A stretch of 64,000 nt of DNA from Paenibacillus silvestris (GCF_009882985.1 NZ_WTUZ01000014.1:198017-262016), one strand, 5' to 3'; positions 47,205 to 61,283 are shown, counted from the stretch's first letter. A program made the numbers and translations. Notes: a model not told the origin generated them from the sequence alone.

Positions 47205-47687
47205 TTATCTAGCAATCTTCTGCTTCTCGCGCAGCGCACGTTGAATATCACGTTGTGCATCTTTTTTCGCTGCCGATTCCCGTTTGTCGTACTGCTTCTT
47301 CCCTTTGCCAATGCCGATCAGAAGCTTAGCGTATCCATTGCGGATATACACCTTCAAAGGCACAAGAGTATAACCTTCCTGCTTAGCCTGCCCCAACATC
47401 TTAGCAATCTGCGCCTTTTTCAAGAGCAGCTTCCGCGTTCGAGTTGGATCATCTGGATTACTTCGGTTACCCTGATCAAAAGGACTAATATGCATATTAT
47501 GAACAAAAGCTTCCCCATTGCGTATTGTCGAAAAGCTATCGCCAATGTTCGCTTTAGCCATCCGTAAGGATTTGATCTCCGTGCCGGTCAAGACAAGACC
47601 AGCTTCGTACGTTTCCTCAATAAAGTAATCGTGTGAAGCCTTTTTATTCTGGGCAAGCACCTTGCCATCTGCCTTCTTCGTTGCCAC
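47205..47687 (-). CDS. smpB: SsrA-binding protein
   Basis: 160 residues. [33 protein letters not shown] opens the OB-fold of the family, with the conserved [19 protein letters not shown] and the basic C-terminal tail ([25 protein letters not shown]) that enters the decoding centre. It brings tmRNA to stalled ribosomes. Located between rnr and ssrA, the usual order in this group; rnr is upstream on the same strand. Confidence 0.97.
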   Translation of the reverse strand: MATKKADGKVLAQNKKASHDYFIEETYEAGLVLTGTEIKSLRMAKANIGDSFSTIRNGEAFVHNMHISPFDQGNRSNPDDPTRTRKLLLKKAQIAKMLGQAKQEGYTLVPLKVYIRNGYAKLLIGIGKGKKQYDKRESAAKKDAQRDIQRALREKQKIAR

Positions 47688-47783
47688 GTGAGATCCTCCT
47701 CCCGCACGTTCCTATGCAGGTAAATACTTCTACAATGTGCATCCTATTGTAGCAAGATCAAGCCCGAAAAGCAAGAAGCGGCG

Positions 47784-50700
47784 TTATTTCCGCCGCTTCT
47801 TGCTACCGCCACCGTCGCCGTCACTCCGGCGACGACCACCCTTGGCGAGCGCGTTCACGCCGCTCGCCCAATCACTACCGCCGCTGCTGCGCTCTGCAGC
47901 GGAACCGCCACCCGCTTGGGCTTCGCCCCCAAGCGCAATGCCTCCGCGGCCGCGCTTGCCTTCGCCGCGCCCAGAGCCGCTATCTGTCCGCCCTGCGCCG
48001 ACAGATTCAAGTCTCGAGCTCAAGCTACCGCCTTCGCTCAGCTTAGGACTACGCGCCTTCCCGCGACCACCGCTGGCTTTGCCACGGTTTTCGCTCCACG
48101 GCGTGTTACCGCCTTTTCCGCGGCGCGATTTGCCCTGCCCAGCGCCTTCGCTTCGCTCTTGACTTGCTCTTGCACCCCCAGCGCCTTCACTTCGCTCTTG
48201 ACCTGCCCTTGCACGCCCAGCGCCTTCGCTTCGCTCTTGACCTGCCCTTGCACCTCCAGCGCCTTCACCACGCTCTTGACCTGACCTTGCACGCCCAAAG
48301 CCCTCGCCACGGTCTTGCCCCTCTTTCACACGTCTAGCGGCACCCTCAATACGATCTTGCCCTGATCTCCTAGATCTAGCTGCGCCTTCTATCCGCTCTT
48401 GCCCTTCTCTCACACGTCCGTCAGCACCCTCACGAGACGCTCTTCCTTCTTGCCCTTCTACACGGCTACGCCCCGCTCCTGCACGTCCTGCCGTGCCTTC
48501 ACCACGCTCTTGACCTGGTCTCGTTCGCCCTGCACCGTAAGCTCCGCTTTCACTACGCCCTTGACCCGCTCCTGAGCGTCCAGCTCCGCCTTCACTACGC
48601 CCTTGACTCGCTCCTGCACGTCCTGCTCCGCCTTCACTACGCCCTTGACCCGCTCCTGAGCGTCCAGCTCCGCCTTCACCACGCCCTTGACCCGCTCTTG
48701 CGCCTTCTCCGCCACCCTGAGACTTAGCAAAGCCGCCTTTACCTTTGGTATAGCCGCCCTTGCCCTTCTCCGGCTTGCCTTTACCGCCACGGAAGCCCTT
48801 AAAGCCAGCCGCCCCTTTGAACGGTTTGCCGCTCCCGCCACCGCGGTTAAAGCTGCCCTCTTTGCGAGGCTTCATGTCCAGCAATTCAAAATCAATCGTA
48901 TGCTCCTCCATATTCACGCGAGCCACACGAACTTTAATTTCATCCCCGATTCGATAGATCTTGGACGTACGTTCCCCAACGAGAGCAAACTGTCTCTCAT
49001 GGAAATTGTAATAATCATCTGTCAGATCACTTAACCGGATCAAACCTTCTACAGTATTATCAAGCTCTACGAACATACCGAACCCAGTTACGCTAGAAAT
49101 AATACCTTCGAACTCTTCGCCGACTTTATCAATCATATACTGAGCTTTCTTGAGTGCCTCTGTTTCACGCTCTGCATCTACAGCAACACGCTCGCGTTCC
49201 GATGACTGTTGAGCAATATCGCTCATGCGGGAAGCTAGATATTCATGACGAGTATCCGACAGCGTACCGCTTTCCAGCACTTCGCGAATGACCCTATGAA
49301 TGATCAGATCGGGATAACGACGAATCGGAGAGGTGAAGTGCGAGTAGAATTCCGCCGCCAAACCAAAATGCCCCAAGCTCTGCGCATCATAACGAGCCTG
49401 CTTCATCGAACGCAGCATGACTTTGCTAACGACAGTCTCCTCTGGTGTTCCCTTGATATCTTCCAATAAGCTCTGCAAAGCACGCGGATGTACAGAGTTG
49501 CCCTTCCCTTTGACCGCATAACCAAAGTTCGTCACGAACTCCATGAAATTCATCAGCTTCTCAGAATCAGGATCTTCATGGACACGATATAAGAAAGGCA
49601 CTTTCATCCACGAAAAATGTTCAGCAACGGTTTCATTCGCAGCGAGCATGAACTCTTCAATCATCATTTCCGCGACAGAGCGCTCTCTTTTCACGATATC
49701 GGTCGGTTTACCGTCCGCATCTACGATAATTTTAGACTCATCAAAGTCAAAATCAATCGCACCGCGCTTCATCCGTCTGGAACGCAGTCTAGCTGCCAGT
49801 TCTTCCATCCTCTTGAAATCTTCCATCAAATAGTCATACCGCTCTACAAGCTCAGGCTCAGCCTCACCCGTTAGCAGCTTACGCACATTCGTATAGGTCA
49901 TACGTTCACTAGTTTTAATTACACTTGTAAAAATCTCATGATTTACGACTTTGAGGTCCTCATCGAACTCCATTTCGCAAGACATCGTTAAGCGGTCTAC
50001 TTTCGGGTTAAGTGAACAAATCCCGTTCGATAGACGGTGTGGCAGCATTGGAATAACGCGATCCGTTAAATACACAGAACAGCCGCGGTTATACGCCTCA
50101 ATATCCAGCGCGGTGCCTTCACGGACATAGTAGCTTACATCAGCGATATGAACGCCTAAGCGGAAGTTACCATTTTCCAATAACTCTACGTTTACCGCAT
50201 CATCCAAATCCTTGGCATCTTCACCATCAATGGTGACAATCCGTTTCGACCGGAGATCGCGGCGCCCTTGGCCAATGATCTCTTCCTCCGTAATCGAATC
50301 CGGTGCAGCCTCCGCTTCTTCCAATACGTCCTCTTTGAAAGCCTCAGGCAGCTGGAACTTGCGCACAATCCCCAGGATATCAACGCCCGGATCATCTTTA
50401 TGACCAAGGACTTCAATGACTTCCCCTTCAGCCGCAGAGCGACCTTCTGGATAATTCACAATCTTTACAACGACCTTCTGCCCCGTGACAGCACCATTAA
50501 AAGCATGCTGAGGAATGAAAATATCTCTCGTCACACGCTTATCATCAGCAATAACGAACGCATACGTATCCTGCGACTGAAACACTCCCACAATCTGCGT
50601 ATTAGCACGCTTAATCACACGCACGACTTCGCCTTCCAAGCGGCCCCCGCCTTGGCTTCTGGATGTCACTTTCACGAAAACAATGTCACCGTTCATAGCG

Positions 50701-51005
50701 GTATTCAAATCATGCGCATTAATATAAACATCCGGGTGCTCCCGATCTTCCGGAATTAAGAATGCGAAGCCTTTGGCATGCGCTTGCAGTCTTCCCCTTA
50801 CCAGGTTCATGCGTTCTGGCACGCCATAACGGTCATTCCCGCCTCGAACGACGTGACCGCTTTCCTCTAATTGATTCAATAGTTTAATAAAATCCTTGAA
50901 CTCTTCCGCTCCTGTAATCTGGAAATGCTTTTCGAGCTCTTTATAGGACATAGGCTTATAAGCCTCATCTTGCATCAAACTAATAATATCTTGATTTGTT
51001 ATCAT
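47784..51005 (-). CDS. rnr: Ribonuclease R with a very long repetitive C-terminal tail
   Basis: 1,073 residues against about 780 in Bacillus. The conserved part (1 to about 715) has cold-shock domains, the RNB catalytic domain (for example [14 protein letters not shown] with the metal-binding aspartates, and [17 protein letters not shown]) and an S1 domain ending near MKPRKEG (residue 711). The remaining 355 or so residues are G, R, E, S, A and Q rich, in tandem units of about 13 residues such as [13 protein letters not shown], plus K-rich runs. It degrades structured RNA 3' to 5', and acts with tmRNA. First of the run rnr-smpB-ssrA. The tail is unusual and is noted as a finding. Confidence 0.95.
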   Translation of the reverse strand: MITNQDIISLMQDEAYKPMSYKELEKHFQITGAEEFKDFIKLLNQLEESGHVVRGGNDRYGVPERMNLVRGRLQAHAKGFAFLIPEDREHPDVYINAHDLNTAMNGDIVFVKVTSRSQGGGRLEGEVVRVIKRANTQIVGVFQSQDTYAFVIADDKRVTRDIFIPQHAFNGAVTGQKVVVKIVNYPEGRSAAEGEVIEVLGHKDDPGVDILGIVRKFQLPEAFKEDVLEEAEAAPDSITEEEIIGQGRRDLRSKRIVTIDGEDAKDLDDAVNVELLENGNFRLGVHIADVSYYVREGTALDIEAYNRGCSVYLTDRVIPMLPHRLSNGICSLNPKVDRLTMSCEMEFDEDLKVVNHEIFTSVIKTSERMTYTNVRKLLTGEAEPELVERYDYLMEDFKRMEELAARLRSRRMKRGAIDFDFDESKIIVDADGKPTDIVKRERSVAEMMIEEFMLAANETVAEHFSWMKVPFLYRVHEDPDSEKLMNFMEFVTNFGYAVKGKGNSVHPRALQSLLEDIKGTPEETVVSKVMLRSMKQARYDAQSLGHFGLAAEFYSHFTSPIRRYPDLIIHRVIREVLESGTLSDTRHEYLASRMSDIAQQSSERERVAVDAERETEALKKAQYMIDKVGEEFEGIISSVTGFGMFVELDNTVEGLIRLSDLTDDYYNFHERQFALVGERTSKIYRIGDEIKVRVARVNMEEHTIDFELLDMKPRKEGSFNRGGGSGKPFKGAAGFKGFRGGKGKPEKGKGGYTKGKGGFAKSQGGGEGARAGQGRGEGGAGRSGAGQGRSEGGAGRAGASQGRSEGGAGRSGAGQGRSESGAYGAGRTRPGQERGEGTAGRAGAGRSRVEGQEGRASREGADGRVREGQERIEGAARSRRSGQDRIEGAARRVKEGQDRGEGFGRARSGQERGEGAGGARAGQERSEGAGRARAGQERSEGAGGARASQERSEGAGQGKSRRGKGGNTPWSENRGKASGGRGKARSPKLSEGGSLSSRLESVGAGRTDSGSGRGEGKRGRGGIALGGEAQAGGGSAAERSSGGSDWASGVNALAKGGRRRSDGDGGGSKKRRK
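48120..48720. repeat. In-frame tandem repeats in the rnr tail
   Basis: Degenerate 39-bp units (13 codons) encoding G-Q-E/G-R-S-E-G-A/G-type peptides, at least twelve in two blocks. Strong C-rich composition on the plus strand. Length variation between strains is likely. Confidence 0.8.
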
Positions 51006-51063
51006 ATTGTCTCTTCACCTTCTTGTTGTTGTTGAGCATCGTTCCTACGTCATCGTTCCTACG

Positions 51064-51861
51064 TCACCGTACCCGTTCCTTTACTCCATAGTATGCCACT
51101 TGTAGAGAAAGGATAAACGCTGCAATATCGGCATAAACAAGCTCTCTCTCCTGATCCAGCAGCAAACCGTGCGATGACTTCGCATAATAGCGAAGCTCTT
51201 TACTTTGGGAGCGAATGCGTTCATATAGAAACGCTGCGCTTCCCTGATGGACGACACCATCCTTGCCACCCTGCCCGATCCATATCGGCGCTTCCACTTG
51301 AGGCAGCAAACTTTTTACATGTTTCAAAAGCTTACGCAAACTAACGACGCAGCGAATCGGCGTTTTGGTATATGCACATGACTCATCTAATAGCGTGGAG
51401 AATGTTTTGGGCTTCTTATTTATGTATTTGATAAAATACTGCATAATGACCGCCAGCGCAGATTTTCTTGACGTAAGGAAAATCGGCGTAGCCAGCGAAA
51501 CCACACCCGCCACTTGACGTTCGACCGCCAGCTTAAGAGCCAAAAGCCCACCCATCGAATGCCCCATTACGACGACATTTTTGCATTTCGCTGCAAGCGC
51601 GTCGTAATTCTCCAGCACATGCCCATACCAATCCGTCCATCCGGTCCGTAACATATCTTCCGGTGAAGTCCCATGTCCGGGAAGCCTCACTGCCTGGATG
51701 GTGTAGCCCTCATCCCGCAGTTCATACCCGATCCGTCGAAATTCGGACGGGGATCCCGTGAACCCGTGAATCATTAATATGCCTGTCGTTTGCTTCGCAC
51801 CATTGCCTGTCCAGAAAAAAGGCTCGGTCGATTTATAAACTTTGCTTTCGATGATAAACAT
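51064..51861 (-). CDS. Carboxylesterase of the Est30/YvaK type
   Basis: 265 residues. An alpha/beta hydrolase with oxyanion-hole HGFTGSP, nucleophile S in GHSMGG (near 100), acid in GGKDGVV and base H in KSSHGLLLD. This is the gene usually placed between rnr and secG in Bacilli (YvaK, Est30). Cleaves short-chain esters; physiological substrate is not known. Just upstream of rnr in transcription order. The protein has an extended basic C-terminal tail. Confidence 0.9.
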   Translation of the reverse strand: MFIIESKVYKSTEPFFWTGNGAKQTTGILMIHGFTGSPSEFRRIGYELRDEGYTIQAVRLPGHGTSPEDMLRTGWTDWYGHVLENYDALAAKCKNVVVMGHSMGGLLALKLAVERQVAGVVSLATPIFLTSRKSALAVIMQYFIKYINKKPKTFSTLLDESCAYTKTPIRCVVSLRKLLKHVKSLLPQVEAPIWIGQGGKDGVVHQGSAAFLYERIRSQSKELRYYAKSSHGLLLDQERELVYADIAAFILSLQVAYYGVKERVR

Positions 51862-51887
51862 CTCCTACCTATAACCCGTTTAAAATG

Positions 51888-51920
51888 AAAAAACAGCAGG
51901 AGTAGATTTCCCCTGCTGTT
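51888..51920 (-). terminator. Intrinsic terminator after secG
   Basis: On the minus strand AACAGCAGG / CCTGCTGTT with a T-run, between secG and the esterase gene. Confidence 0.85.
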
Positions 51921-51935
51921 ATCGTTTTATGTGTG

Positions 51936-52172
51936 TTAGGCCTTCACTACGTATGCTACGACAATGGAAAGAATGAAAAATGCAGCAGCAAGCCCCATCG
52001 TGAAACGGGACAAGAAAAGTTCTAAACCTCGTGCCTTTTGTTTACCAAATAAGTGCTCCGCACCACCAGAGATGGCTCCGGACAAACCTGCGCTCTTACC
52101 TTTTTGAAGAAGAACAATCGCAATTAATCCGACTGAAGCTATGATCAACAAAATTTTCATAAAGATTACCAT
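51936..52172 (-). CDS. secG: Preprotein translocase subunit SecG
   Basis: 78 residues with two membrane segments (about 5-24 and 52-74) and the conserved segment [27 protein letters not shown] between. It is the small accessory subunit of the SecYEG translocon. Start placed at the ATG at 52172, behind GGGGTG; the ORF can be read from a GTG at 52184 but with poorer spacing. Upstream is an M50 protease gene and eno. Confidence 0.92.
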   Translation of the reverse strand: MVIFMKILLIIASVGLIAIVLLQKGKSAGLSGAISGGAEHLFGKQKARGLELFLSRFTMGLAAAFFILSIVVAYVVKA

Positions 52173-52285
52173 GTTTATTAGCACCCCAATTGCCTGTACT
52201 TTTGCTTATATAACTAGCATGAGTATTTTAACACAGTTCGTCCTAGATTACAATAACAGAGGTTTTCAGACGTTTTTCTTACGTT

Positions 52286-53002
52286 CTAGTCACGATAGGA
52301 ATACGCGGATGACTCGCGATTGGCGCTTCTTGGCCACTTGTTCCGCCCCAGAAAAGCTTGAACCGCTCGCTTCGCGCACCACAACGCAAAGAGCGTAAAG
52401 ATAATCGCCCACACCATCGTCGGAACCCCCGTATGAAGCGCCAAATTCGTGGCATCTCCAGCTTGGCGTGTATTTCTCGACGCAGCCTGGATCAAATAAA
52501 TAGGTCCGAACACCGACTCCTCTAGGCATAAGAAAGAGAGCAACAAGTAATAGAAGTTGCGCAGCCATTTCAGAGGAATAGCCATCATAATAATCGTCAA
52601 GGCAATAAAACCGATTAAGAACATGATGCCGAAGCCATTGCGAACGAATAAGAGCAAGGAAATGGTGGATATCGCGATCATGACCAGAAAGCCGATCTGC
52701 TGCTTCCCTCTAGCAAAGGCTGAGAACAGGAACCAAGCAAATACGGAAGCTGTCGTATACCCCGCCAAAGCCACTGGAATGATCGACCACGACCTAGCCT
52801 GAGAAATCGCTGACAGCGTTACTCCGCTATGGTTGGCGTACAGCTCGATGCGCTGCACTTGACCAGACAGCGCCAGTGTCACCACCGCGTGCCCAAACTC
52901 ATGAACCATGGTATCCAGGTTACGAAAAAAAGAAGAGGGGATCCAATGCGTGAGCAATGCGGAACCTATCAGAAATAAAATAGTCTTCACCCAATTGCTC
53001 AT
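52286..53002 (-). CDS. M50-family membrane metallopeptidase
   Basis: 238 residues with about five membrane segments. The zinc motif is MVHEFGHAVVT near residue 33, as in M50B proteases; the second M50 motif (LDG or NxxPxxxxDG) is not obvious, so activity is not certain. Similar small M50 proteins in Bacilli have no known substrate. Start at 53002 behind GAGGGGG. Lies between eno and secG. Confidence 0.8.
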   Translation of the reverse strand: MSNWVKTILFLIGSALLTHWIPSSFFRNLDTMVHEFGHAVVTLALSGQVQRIELYANHSGVTLSAISQARSWSIIPVALAGYTTASVFAWFLFSAFARGKQQIGFLVMIAISTISLLLFVRNGFGIMFLIGFIALTIIMMAIPLKWLRNFYYLLLSFLCLEESVFGPIYLIQAASRNTRQAGDATNLALHTGVPTMVWAIIFTLFALWCAKRAVQAFLGRNKWPRSANRESSAYSYRD

Positions 53003-53091
53003 TACAATGACCCCCTCGGTCGCTCAGGCAGATGATGACCGAAGTCACCATCCAGCCTCAGCTGTTATTTAGTTATTTATTACGAGCCAAC

Positions 53092-54414
<1,323 letters not shown>

Positions 54415-54421
54415 TTAGTTA

Positions 54422-55963
54422 CTATTTCTTAAGGATTGTAGTCCCGGTCATTTGTTCCGGTTGTTTAACCTCTAAGAAGTCGAGCATTGTTGGGGCAATA
54501 TCTGCCAAAATTCCGCCGTCTCTTAGTGTAACAGATTTGTCCGTAACAATAAAAGGGACCGGATTCGTTGTATGTGCCGTGTTGCGTGAACCGTCTGCAT
54601 TCGTGACGACGTCAGCATTCCCGTGATCAGCCGTGATGCAGACAACTCCGCCTTTGGCGAGAATAGCTTCCACCACTTTGCCCAGACACTCGTCAGTTGC
54701 TTCGATCGCTTTCACCGTTGGCTCCAGCAAGCCGGAGTGACCAACCATGTCAGGGTTTGCGAAGTTAAGGATGATCACATCATGACGTTCAGCTTCGACC
54801 TCTTTCACAACCGCTTCAGCCAGCTCGTAAGCGCTCATCTCAGGCTGAAGGTCATAGGTAGCAACCTTCGGCGAAGGAATAAGCAAGCGAGTTTCGCCTG
54901 GCAGTTCCGCGTCACGACCGCCGCTGAAGAAGAATGTTACGTGCGGATATTTCTCCGTTTCCGCTGCACGAAGCTGTTTCAGACCGTTCTGAGCCAGCAC
55001 CTCGCCAAGCGTATTGTCGAGATCCTTCGGTTTGTAAGCTACGAAGCCGTCTACGGACTCGCTGAACAATGTCAGACAGACGTAGTACAAGCTCTTAGCC
55101 ACTTTAGGACCACGATCAAAGCCACGGAAGTCTTCATTCGTGAAGACTTGAGAAAGCTGAATCGCACGGTCCGGACGGAAGTTGAAGAAGATGACCGCAT
55201 CGCCGGATTCAACAAGGCCTACCGGTTTGCCATCTTCAGTACCAACAATAACCGTTGGCATAACGAACTCGTCGAAGATGGACTTCTCATAGGATTCAAC
55301 GATAGCTTTCATTGGATCGGTGTAGGCCGGACCTTCACCATAAACCATGGCGCGGTAGGATTTCTCCGTACGCTCCCAACGTTTATCGCGATCCATTGCA
55401 TAATAGCGTCCTTGAACGGTCGCAATTTTGCCTACTCCTACTTCGGAAATCTTCTTCAGAAGGCTCTCCATGTAGCTTTTCGCAGAATCCGGAGCCACGT
55501 CGCGGCCGTCGAGGAATGCGTGGATGTACACTTCATGGAAATCTTCTTTCTTAGCTAGATCGAGCAAAGCGAACAAATGTTGAATGTGGCTATGCACGCC
55601 GCCATCGGAAAGCAGACCGTACAAGTGCAGCTTCTTTCCGTTTGCTTTCGCATGACGAACAGCGCCGACAATCGTTTCGTTGTCGTAGAATTCACCGTCA
55701 CGAATCGATTTGGAAATCCGCGTCAGATCCTGATAAACGGTACGGCCAGCGCCGATATTCAGGTGTCCTACTTCAGAATTCCCCATCTGGCCTTCAGGCA
55801 AACCTACAGCTTCACCGCAAGCAATTAAAGTTGTATGTGGATAACTTGACCAGTAACGGTCATAGTTAGGCTTTTTGGCATGAGCAACGGCATTCCCCTG
55901 CTCTTCCGAGCGAAGTCCGAAGCCATCGAGAATGATGAGTGCTACCGGTTTCGGTCTGGACAT
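54422..55963 (-). CDS. gpmI: 2,3-bisphosphoglycerate-independent phosphoglycerate mutase
   Basis: 513 residues. Alkaline-phosphatase-type fold: [10 protein letters not shown] metal site at the start, [13 protein letters not shown] with the phosphorylated serine, and [10 protein letters not shown] near the end. Manganese-dependent in spore-formers, with pH-sensitive activity. Lies 1 bp after the tpiA stop and 37 bp before the eno start. Confidence 0.98.
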   Translation of the reverse strand: MSRPKPVALIILDGFGLRSEEQGNAVAHAKKPNYDRYWSSYPHTTLIACGEAVGLPEGQMGNSEVGHLNIGAGRTVYQDLTRISKSIRDGEFYDNETIVGAVRHAKANGKKLHLYGLLSDGGVHSHIQHLFALLDLAKKEDFHEVYIHAFLDGRDVAPDSAKSYMESLLKKISEVGVGKIATVQGRYYAMDRDKRWERTEKSYRAMVYGEGPAYTDPMKAIVESYEKSIFDEFVMPTVIVGTEDGKPVGLVESGDAVIFFNFRPDRAIQLSQVFTNEDFRGFDRGPKVAKSLYYVCLTLFSESVDGFVAYKPKDLDNTLGEVLAQNGLKQLRAAETEKYPHVTFFFSGGRDAELPGETRLLIPSPKVATYDLQPEMSAYELAEAVVKEVEAERHDVIILNFANPDMVGHSGLLEPTVKAIEATDECLGKVVEAILAKGGVVCITADHGNADVVTNADGSRNTAHTTNPVPFIVTDKSVTLRDGGILADIAPTMLDFLEVKQPEQMTGTTILKK

Positions 55964-55964
55964 C

Positions 55965-56744
<780 letters not shown>

Positions 56745-57926
56745 TTATTTATCGTTCAAGGCTACAACGCCTGGCAATGCTTTACCTTCCATGAACTCCA
56801 AGGAAGCTCCGCCGCCTGTGGACATGTGGTTCATTTGCTCAGCCAAGTGGAATTTCTCCGTTGCTGCAGCAGAATCTCCACCGCCGATTACTGTGTACCC
56901 TTCTGTTGTTGCACAAGCTTGTGCTACTGCACGTGTACCATGGGAGAAAGGCTCAATTTCAAATACGCCCATCGGTCCGTTCCAAACAACCAATTTGGAT
57001 TTCGCGATAACGTCTGCATAAAGTTCACGTGTTTTAGGTCCGATGTCAATGCCTTCCCAATCCGCAGGAATGCTGTCGATATCAACGATACGCGTGTTCG
57101 CATCTGCGCTGAATTTATCCGTAACAACGATATCTACTGGAAGCAGGAAGTTAACGCCTTTTTCTTTGGCTTTTGCAATAAAGCTAAGCGCCAAATCAAG
57201 TTTCGAATTGTCTAGAAGTGATTTGCCGATTTCATAGCCTTGTGCTTTCAAGAATGTATAGGACAGACCGCCGCCGATCAAGACGTTGTCTGCAATGTTC
57301 AGGAGGTTTTCAATGACAGCGATTTTGTCTTTCACTTTGGATCCGCCGACGATCGCTGTGAAAGGACGCTCTGGGTTGTTCAACGCTTTGCCAAGAACAT
57401 CAAGCTCTTTCTCCATCAAAAGACCGGAAACAGCCGGGATGTAAGCAGCGATGCCTGAAGTGGAAGCATGTGCACGGTGAGCAGCACCGAATGCATCATT
57501 CACGAACAGATCAGCTAGATCAGCGAAAGCTTTTGCCAATTCAGGATCATTTTTCTCTTCGCCTTCGTTGAAACGAACGTTTTCAAGCAAGAGAACGTCG
57601 CCATTTTCAAGCGCATCCACTTGTGCTTTCACGATTTCACCAACAGATTGATCCGCTTTGATCACGTTTTGACCAAGAAGCTCAGCCAATTTTGCAGCAA
57701 CAGGTGTTAAACGTAGCTCTTCAACCACTTGTCCGTTTGGACGGCCAAAGTGCGCAGCAAGAATAACTTTAGCGCCTTTTTCTACCAAGAATTTAATCGT
57801 AGGGAGCGTTTCTCTGATTCGTGTATCGTCAGTGATTTGACCATTCTCTACAGGTACGTTGAAATCAACGCGGACGAATACTCTTTTACCAGCTACTTCA
57901 ACATCGCGAACACTTTTCTTACTCAT
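56745..57926 (-). CDS. pgk: Phosphoglycerate kinase
   Basis: 393 residues. [12 protein letters not shown] and [12 protein letters not shown] at the N-terminus, and [14 protein letters not shown] near the C-terminus (ATP-binding, with the conserved IGGGDS) identify it. Makes ATP from 1,3-bisphosphoglycerate. It follows gapA after 137 bp of leader that contains a strong hairpin (58003-58038). Confidence 0.98.
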   Translation of the reverse strand: MSKKSVRDVEVAGKRVFVRVDFNVPVENGQITDDTRIRETLPTIKFLVEKGAKVILAAHFGRPNGQVVEELRLTPVAAKLAELLGQNVIKADQSVGEIVKAQVDALENGDVLLLENVRFNEGEEKNDPELAKAFADLADLFVNDAFGAAHRAHASTSGIAAYIPAVSGLLMEKELDVLGKALNNPERPFTAIVGGSKVKDKIAVIENLLNIADNVLIGGGLSYTFLKAQGYEIGKSLLDNSKLDLALSFIAKAKEKGVNFLLPVDIVVTDKFSADANTRIVDIDSIPADWEGIDIGPKTRELYADVIAKSKLVVWNGPMGVFEIEPFSHGTRAVAQACATTEGYTVIGGGDSAAATEKFHLAEQMNHMSTGGGASLEFMEGKALPGVVALNDK

Positions 57927-58002
57927 AAGTTAAAGCCTCCTGAACGTGTATGGTTTACTTCCGTACTTCCTGCTACCGATCAACCTTATATAAGCAACAA
58001 TC

Positions 58003-58038
58003 GCACATAAAGAGGAGAATCGCTTCTCCTCTTCATGT
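58003..58038 (-). promoter_or_regulatory. Hairpin between gapA and pgk
   Basis: On the minus strand CACATGAAGAGGAGAA with TTCTCCTCTTTATGTG form a near-perfect 16-bp stem with a 4-nt loop and no T-run. In Bacillus the cggR-gapA transcript is processed and stabilised; this element could protect the gapA 3' end or pause transcription. Confidence 0.6.
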
Positions 58039-58063
58039 GGTTGTTAGTGTGTGTTATATGAAA

Positions 58064-59080
<1,017 letters not shown>

Positions 59081-59148
59081 CTAAGATTAAAAAAGATTTT
59101 ATTTATTTCAAAACGCAGCTGGTACAAGCCCACGTTATGATGTCTCAT

Positions 59149-60171
59149 TTACACATGTTTCATAATTTCAATTGCTGCCGCTTCATCCGTTACCAGCACA
59201 TCTTCTTGCCCATGCCTTAGAACGGAAGCGATCGCTTCGCCCTTGCTTTTACCGCCTGCTACGCCAATCACGACTTCTGTCCGCTGCAGATCCTCGAGCC
59301 GAAGCCCGACTGTAGGCATCTTGTGCACGACATTTCCTTGGCGGTCAAAATAGTACCCGAATGCTTCCGCCAGAGCGCCATCGCTTTGCAAGCTCCGAGT
59401 TGTATCGGCATCTACCTTACGCCTTCGAGCCATGACCATAGCATCTCCGATACCGTGAACTACGATGCGACAACTGCGAACAGCGTCAACAACTTCCTGA
59501 ATCTGTGGATCTTGGATAAGGGTCTGGTACGCTTCCTCGCCTAAATGATCCGGCACATGAAGCAGTCTGTATTTCCCGCCTGTCTTCTTAGCCATAATAG
59601 ATGCGATCGTATTTGCCTGCATATCCACGCTTTCGCCAAGTCCACCGCGAGCCGGTACGAACCAGTTGCCTTTCATGGAAGAGGAAATCGTCAGGTTATT
59701 CGCAATCTGCGCCATCGTAGAGCCGCCAGTTACCGCAATAATGTCGCCTTTGGCTACATATTTGCGCAATGCCGCTGCCCCAGCGCGACCAAGCTCCTTC
59801 TTCGTAAAGACCGAAGTGTCCGTGTCGCCAGGAACTACAATGACTTGCGAGAGACCGTACGCTTTCGCGATGCTTTCTTCCAAATCCGTCAATCCAAAAG
59901 CGATCTTGATGATCGGCAGCATATCTTCGAGCAGTTGACGACCGGACTCACTGATCTTCATTCCCGAAGCATCCGATTCCAAAAGCCCCTGCTCCTTAAG
60001 GAAGTCAACTTCTCCGCGGAGCACCCGCTCCGTCATATCGAGCGAAGAAGCTAGCGTTCTGCGTCCGACAACACCAGAGACTAAGATATGATGCAGAATC
60101 GAGTAACGCTTCTTCATGATGTCCATGAGATCCGGCAAGAGCTTTTTCTGAATGTCTAGAATTTCTCTCAT
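59149..60171 (-). CDS. cggR: Central glycolytic genes regulator
   Basis: 340 residues of the SorC family. An N-terminal winged helix (about 10-70; GRRTLASSLDMTERVLRGEVDFLKEQGLL) and a sugar-binding domain (IAVTGGSTMAQIANNL) that in Bacillus CggR binds fructose-1,6-bisphosphate. It represses the glycolytic operon it heads. Its operator is at 60205-60240, 34 bp ahead of the start. The nearest AGGAG is 16 bp from the ATG, so the start is weak or the translation control unusual. Confidence 0.95.
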   Translation of the reverse strand: MREILDIQKKLLPDLMDIMKKRYSILHHILVSGVVGRRTLASSLDMTERVLRGEVDFLKEQGLLESDASGMKISESGRQLLEDMLPIIKIAFGLTDLEESIAKAYGLSQVIVVPGDTDTSVFTKKELGRAGAAALRKYVAKGDIIAVTGGSTMAQIANNLTISSSMKGNWFVPARGGLGESVDMQANTIASIMAKKTGGKYRLLHVPDHLGEEAYQTLIQDPQIQEVVDAVRSCRIVVHGIGDAMVMARRRKVDADTTRSLQSDGALAEAFGYYFDRQGNVVHKMPTVGLRLEDLQRTEVVIGVAGGKSKGEAIASVLRHGQEDVLVTDEAAAIEIMKHV

Positions 60172-60204
60172 ATAACGACGTTCGACGCTCCTGATCCAGT
60201 GATG

Positions 60205-60240
60205 GACGTTTTATGTCCCGGGTATGCGTTTTGCGTCCCA
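60205..60240 (-). promoter_or_regulatory. CggR operator
   Basis: On the minus strand TGGGAC N6 CGCA N4 CGGGAC N6 CGTC. The spacing is exactly that of the Bacillus consensus CGGGAC N6 TGTC N4 CGGGAC N6 TGTC, with three mismatches in the conserved bases. It lies downstream of the cggR promoter and would act as a roadblock or start-site repressor. Confidence 0.92.
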
Positions 60241-60271
60241 CCCGGGCGAAAAAAAATCGCCTTACACGCTT

Positions 60272-60300
60272 ATTATAACCAATATCCCTTTAACATTCAA
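60272..60300 (-). promoter_or_regulatory. Promoter of cggR
   Basis: On the minus strand TTGAAT, 17-bp spacer, TATAAT. Start point near 60265, 25 bp ahead of the operator. Confidence 0.75.
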
Positions 60301-60348
60301 CAATTGTTCAAACAATTTCAACAAAATGTGCTGTAAGGGCTTACGGTA

Positions 60349-60377
60349 TTGCTTTTTATCCAGAGGTGACATATAAT
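60349..60377 (+). promoter_or_regulatory. Promoter of tRNA-Arg
   Basis: TTGCTT (60349-60354), 17-bp spacer, TATAAT (60372-60377); 27 bp ahead of the tRNA. Confidence 0.8.
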
Positions 60378-60404
60378 AACCCTTGCTTCGCTTTTTTGAA
60401 ACAT

Positions 60405-60476
60405 GCGCCCGTGGTCCAATGGATATGACGTAGGCCTCCGAAGCCTGAGATAAAGGTTCGATTCCTTTCGGGCGCG
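60405..60476 (+). tRNA. tRNA-Arg (anticodon CCG)
   Basis: 72 nt cloverleaf. Acceptor GCGCCCG / CGGGCGC, anticodon stem AGGC / GCCT with loop CTCCGAA (anticodon CCG, reads CGG), T-arm AAGGTTCGATTCCTT. CCA is not encoded. Stands alone with its own promoter and a terminator at 60510. Confidence 0.95.
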
Positions 60477-60509
60477 TAAACAACGTGAATAACAGAGAAA
60501 TATCAGAGA

Positions 60510-60535
60510 AATCAGTCAGCCGACTGATTTTTTTT
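60510..60535 (+). terminator. Intrinsic terminator of tRNA-Arg
   Basis: AATCAGTC AGCC GACTGATT followed by a run of eight T. Confidence 0.9.
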
Positions 60536-60543
60536 AATGTTAG

Positions 60544-60560
60544 TTTGACCTTCCTTGACC
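60544..60560. promoter_or_regulatory. CtsR operator
   Basis: TTTGACC TTC CTTGACC is the reverse complement of the CtsR heptamer pair (GGTCAAA N3 GGTCAAA) with one mismatch. It overlaps the -35 region of clpP, giving heat-shock repression. Confidence 0.9.
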
Positions 60561-60583
60561 TTCGAAGGTTTTTTCGTTATCAT
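60555..60583 (+). promoter_or_regulatory. Promoter of clpP
   Basis: TTGACC (60555-60560), 17-bp spacer, TATCAT (60578-60583). The -35 is shared with the CtsR site. Confidence 0.82.
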
Positions 60584-60701
60584 ACTTGTAGATACTGTAA
60601 ATAGTATGTACACGGGAGATCAATTTCATAACTCATAGCATGACATTGGCCCCAGGCATCAATCTTTTCAACCATCTACCCACCCCAAGGAGGTCATTCT
60701 C

Positions 60702-61283
60702 ATGAGTTTTATCCCTATGGTCGTCGAACAGGACGCACGCGGTGAAAGAGGATATGACATCTACTCTCGCTTGCTGAAAGACCGCATTATTTTCTTAGGC
60801 ACGGGTGTCAACGATGTTGTGGCAAACTCCATCATTGCTCAGTTACTTTTCTTGGCCGCACAAGATCCTGATAAAGATATCTCGCTATACATTAACAGCC
60901 CTGGCGGTTCCATCACAGCCGGTATGGCGATCTTCGACACGATGCAGTTCATCAAGCCGGATGTCTCCACGATCTGCGTAGGTATGGCTGCTTCGATGGG
61001 CGCTTTCCTTCTAACAGCTGGCGCCAAAGGCAAGCGTTACGCGCTTCCGAACAGTGAAGTCATGATTCACCAACCGCTTGGCGGCGCTGAAGGTCAAGCC
61101 TCCGACATCGAAATTCGCGCGAAGCGTATTTTGAAAATGAGAGATAACCTGAACAAAATCCTTGCAGAGCGCACAGGACAAACGTTCGAGCGCATCGAAA
61201 AAGATACAGACCGCGACAACTTCATGAGCGCTGCAGAAGCAGCCGAGTACGGACTCATCGATAAAGTGATCGAGCGCGTCTAA
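60702..61283 (+). CDS. clpP: ATP-dependent Clp protease proteolytic subunit
   Basis: 193 residues. Catalytic serine S98 in [11 protein letters not shown] and histidine H123 in VMIHQPLGG, with the conserved [12 protein letters not shown] and the C-terminal EAAEYGLID. Forms the tetradecameric chamber used by ClpX and ClpC. Preceded by a CtsR operator, an AAGGAGG at 60688, and a long leader (about 110 nt) whose purpose is not clear. Ends at a terminator. Confidence 0.98.
   Translation: MSFIPMVVEQDARGERGYDIYSRLLKDRIIFLGTGVNDVVANSIIAQLLFLAAQDPDKDISLYINSPGGSITAGMAIFDTMQFIKPDVSTICVGMAASMGAFLLTAGAKGKRYALPNSEVMIHQPLGGAEGQASDIEIRAKRILKMRDNLNKILAERTGQTFERIEKDTDRDNFMSAAEAAEYGLIDKVIERV

Noticed and set aside
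47737..48162. Pro/Ser/Arg-rich plus-strand frame
   Set aside because: Reverse reading of the rnr repeat tail.
48120..48720. CRISPR-like array
   Set aside because: The repeats are in frame, degenerate and without unique spacers; they code for the RNase R tail.
54623..55558. 311-residue plus-strand frame opposite gpmI
   Set aside because: A mirror of codon bias in gpmI; no domain seen.
60262..60483. 73-residue minus-strand frame beginning MFTRPKGIEPLS
   Set aside because: It covers the complement of tRNA-Arg, a known source of false proteins.
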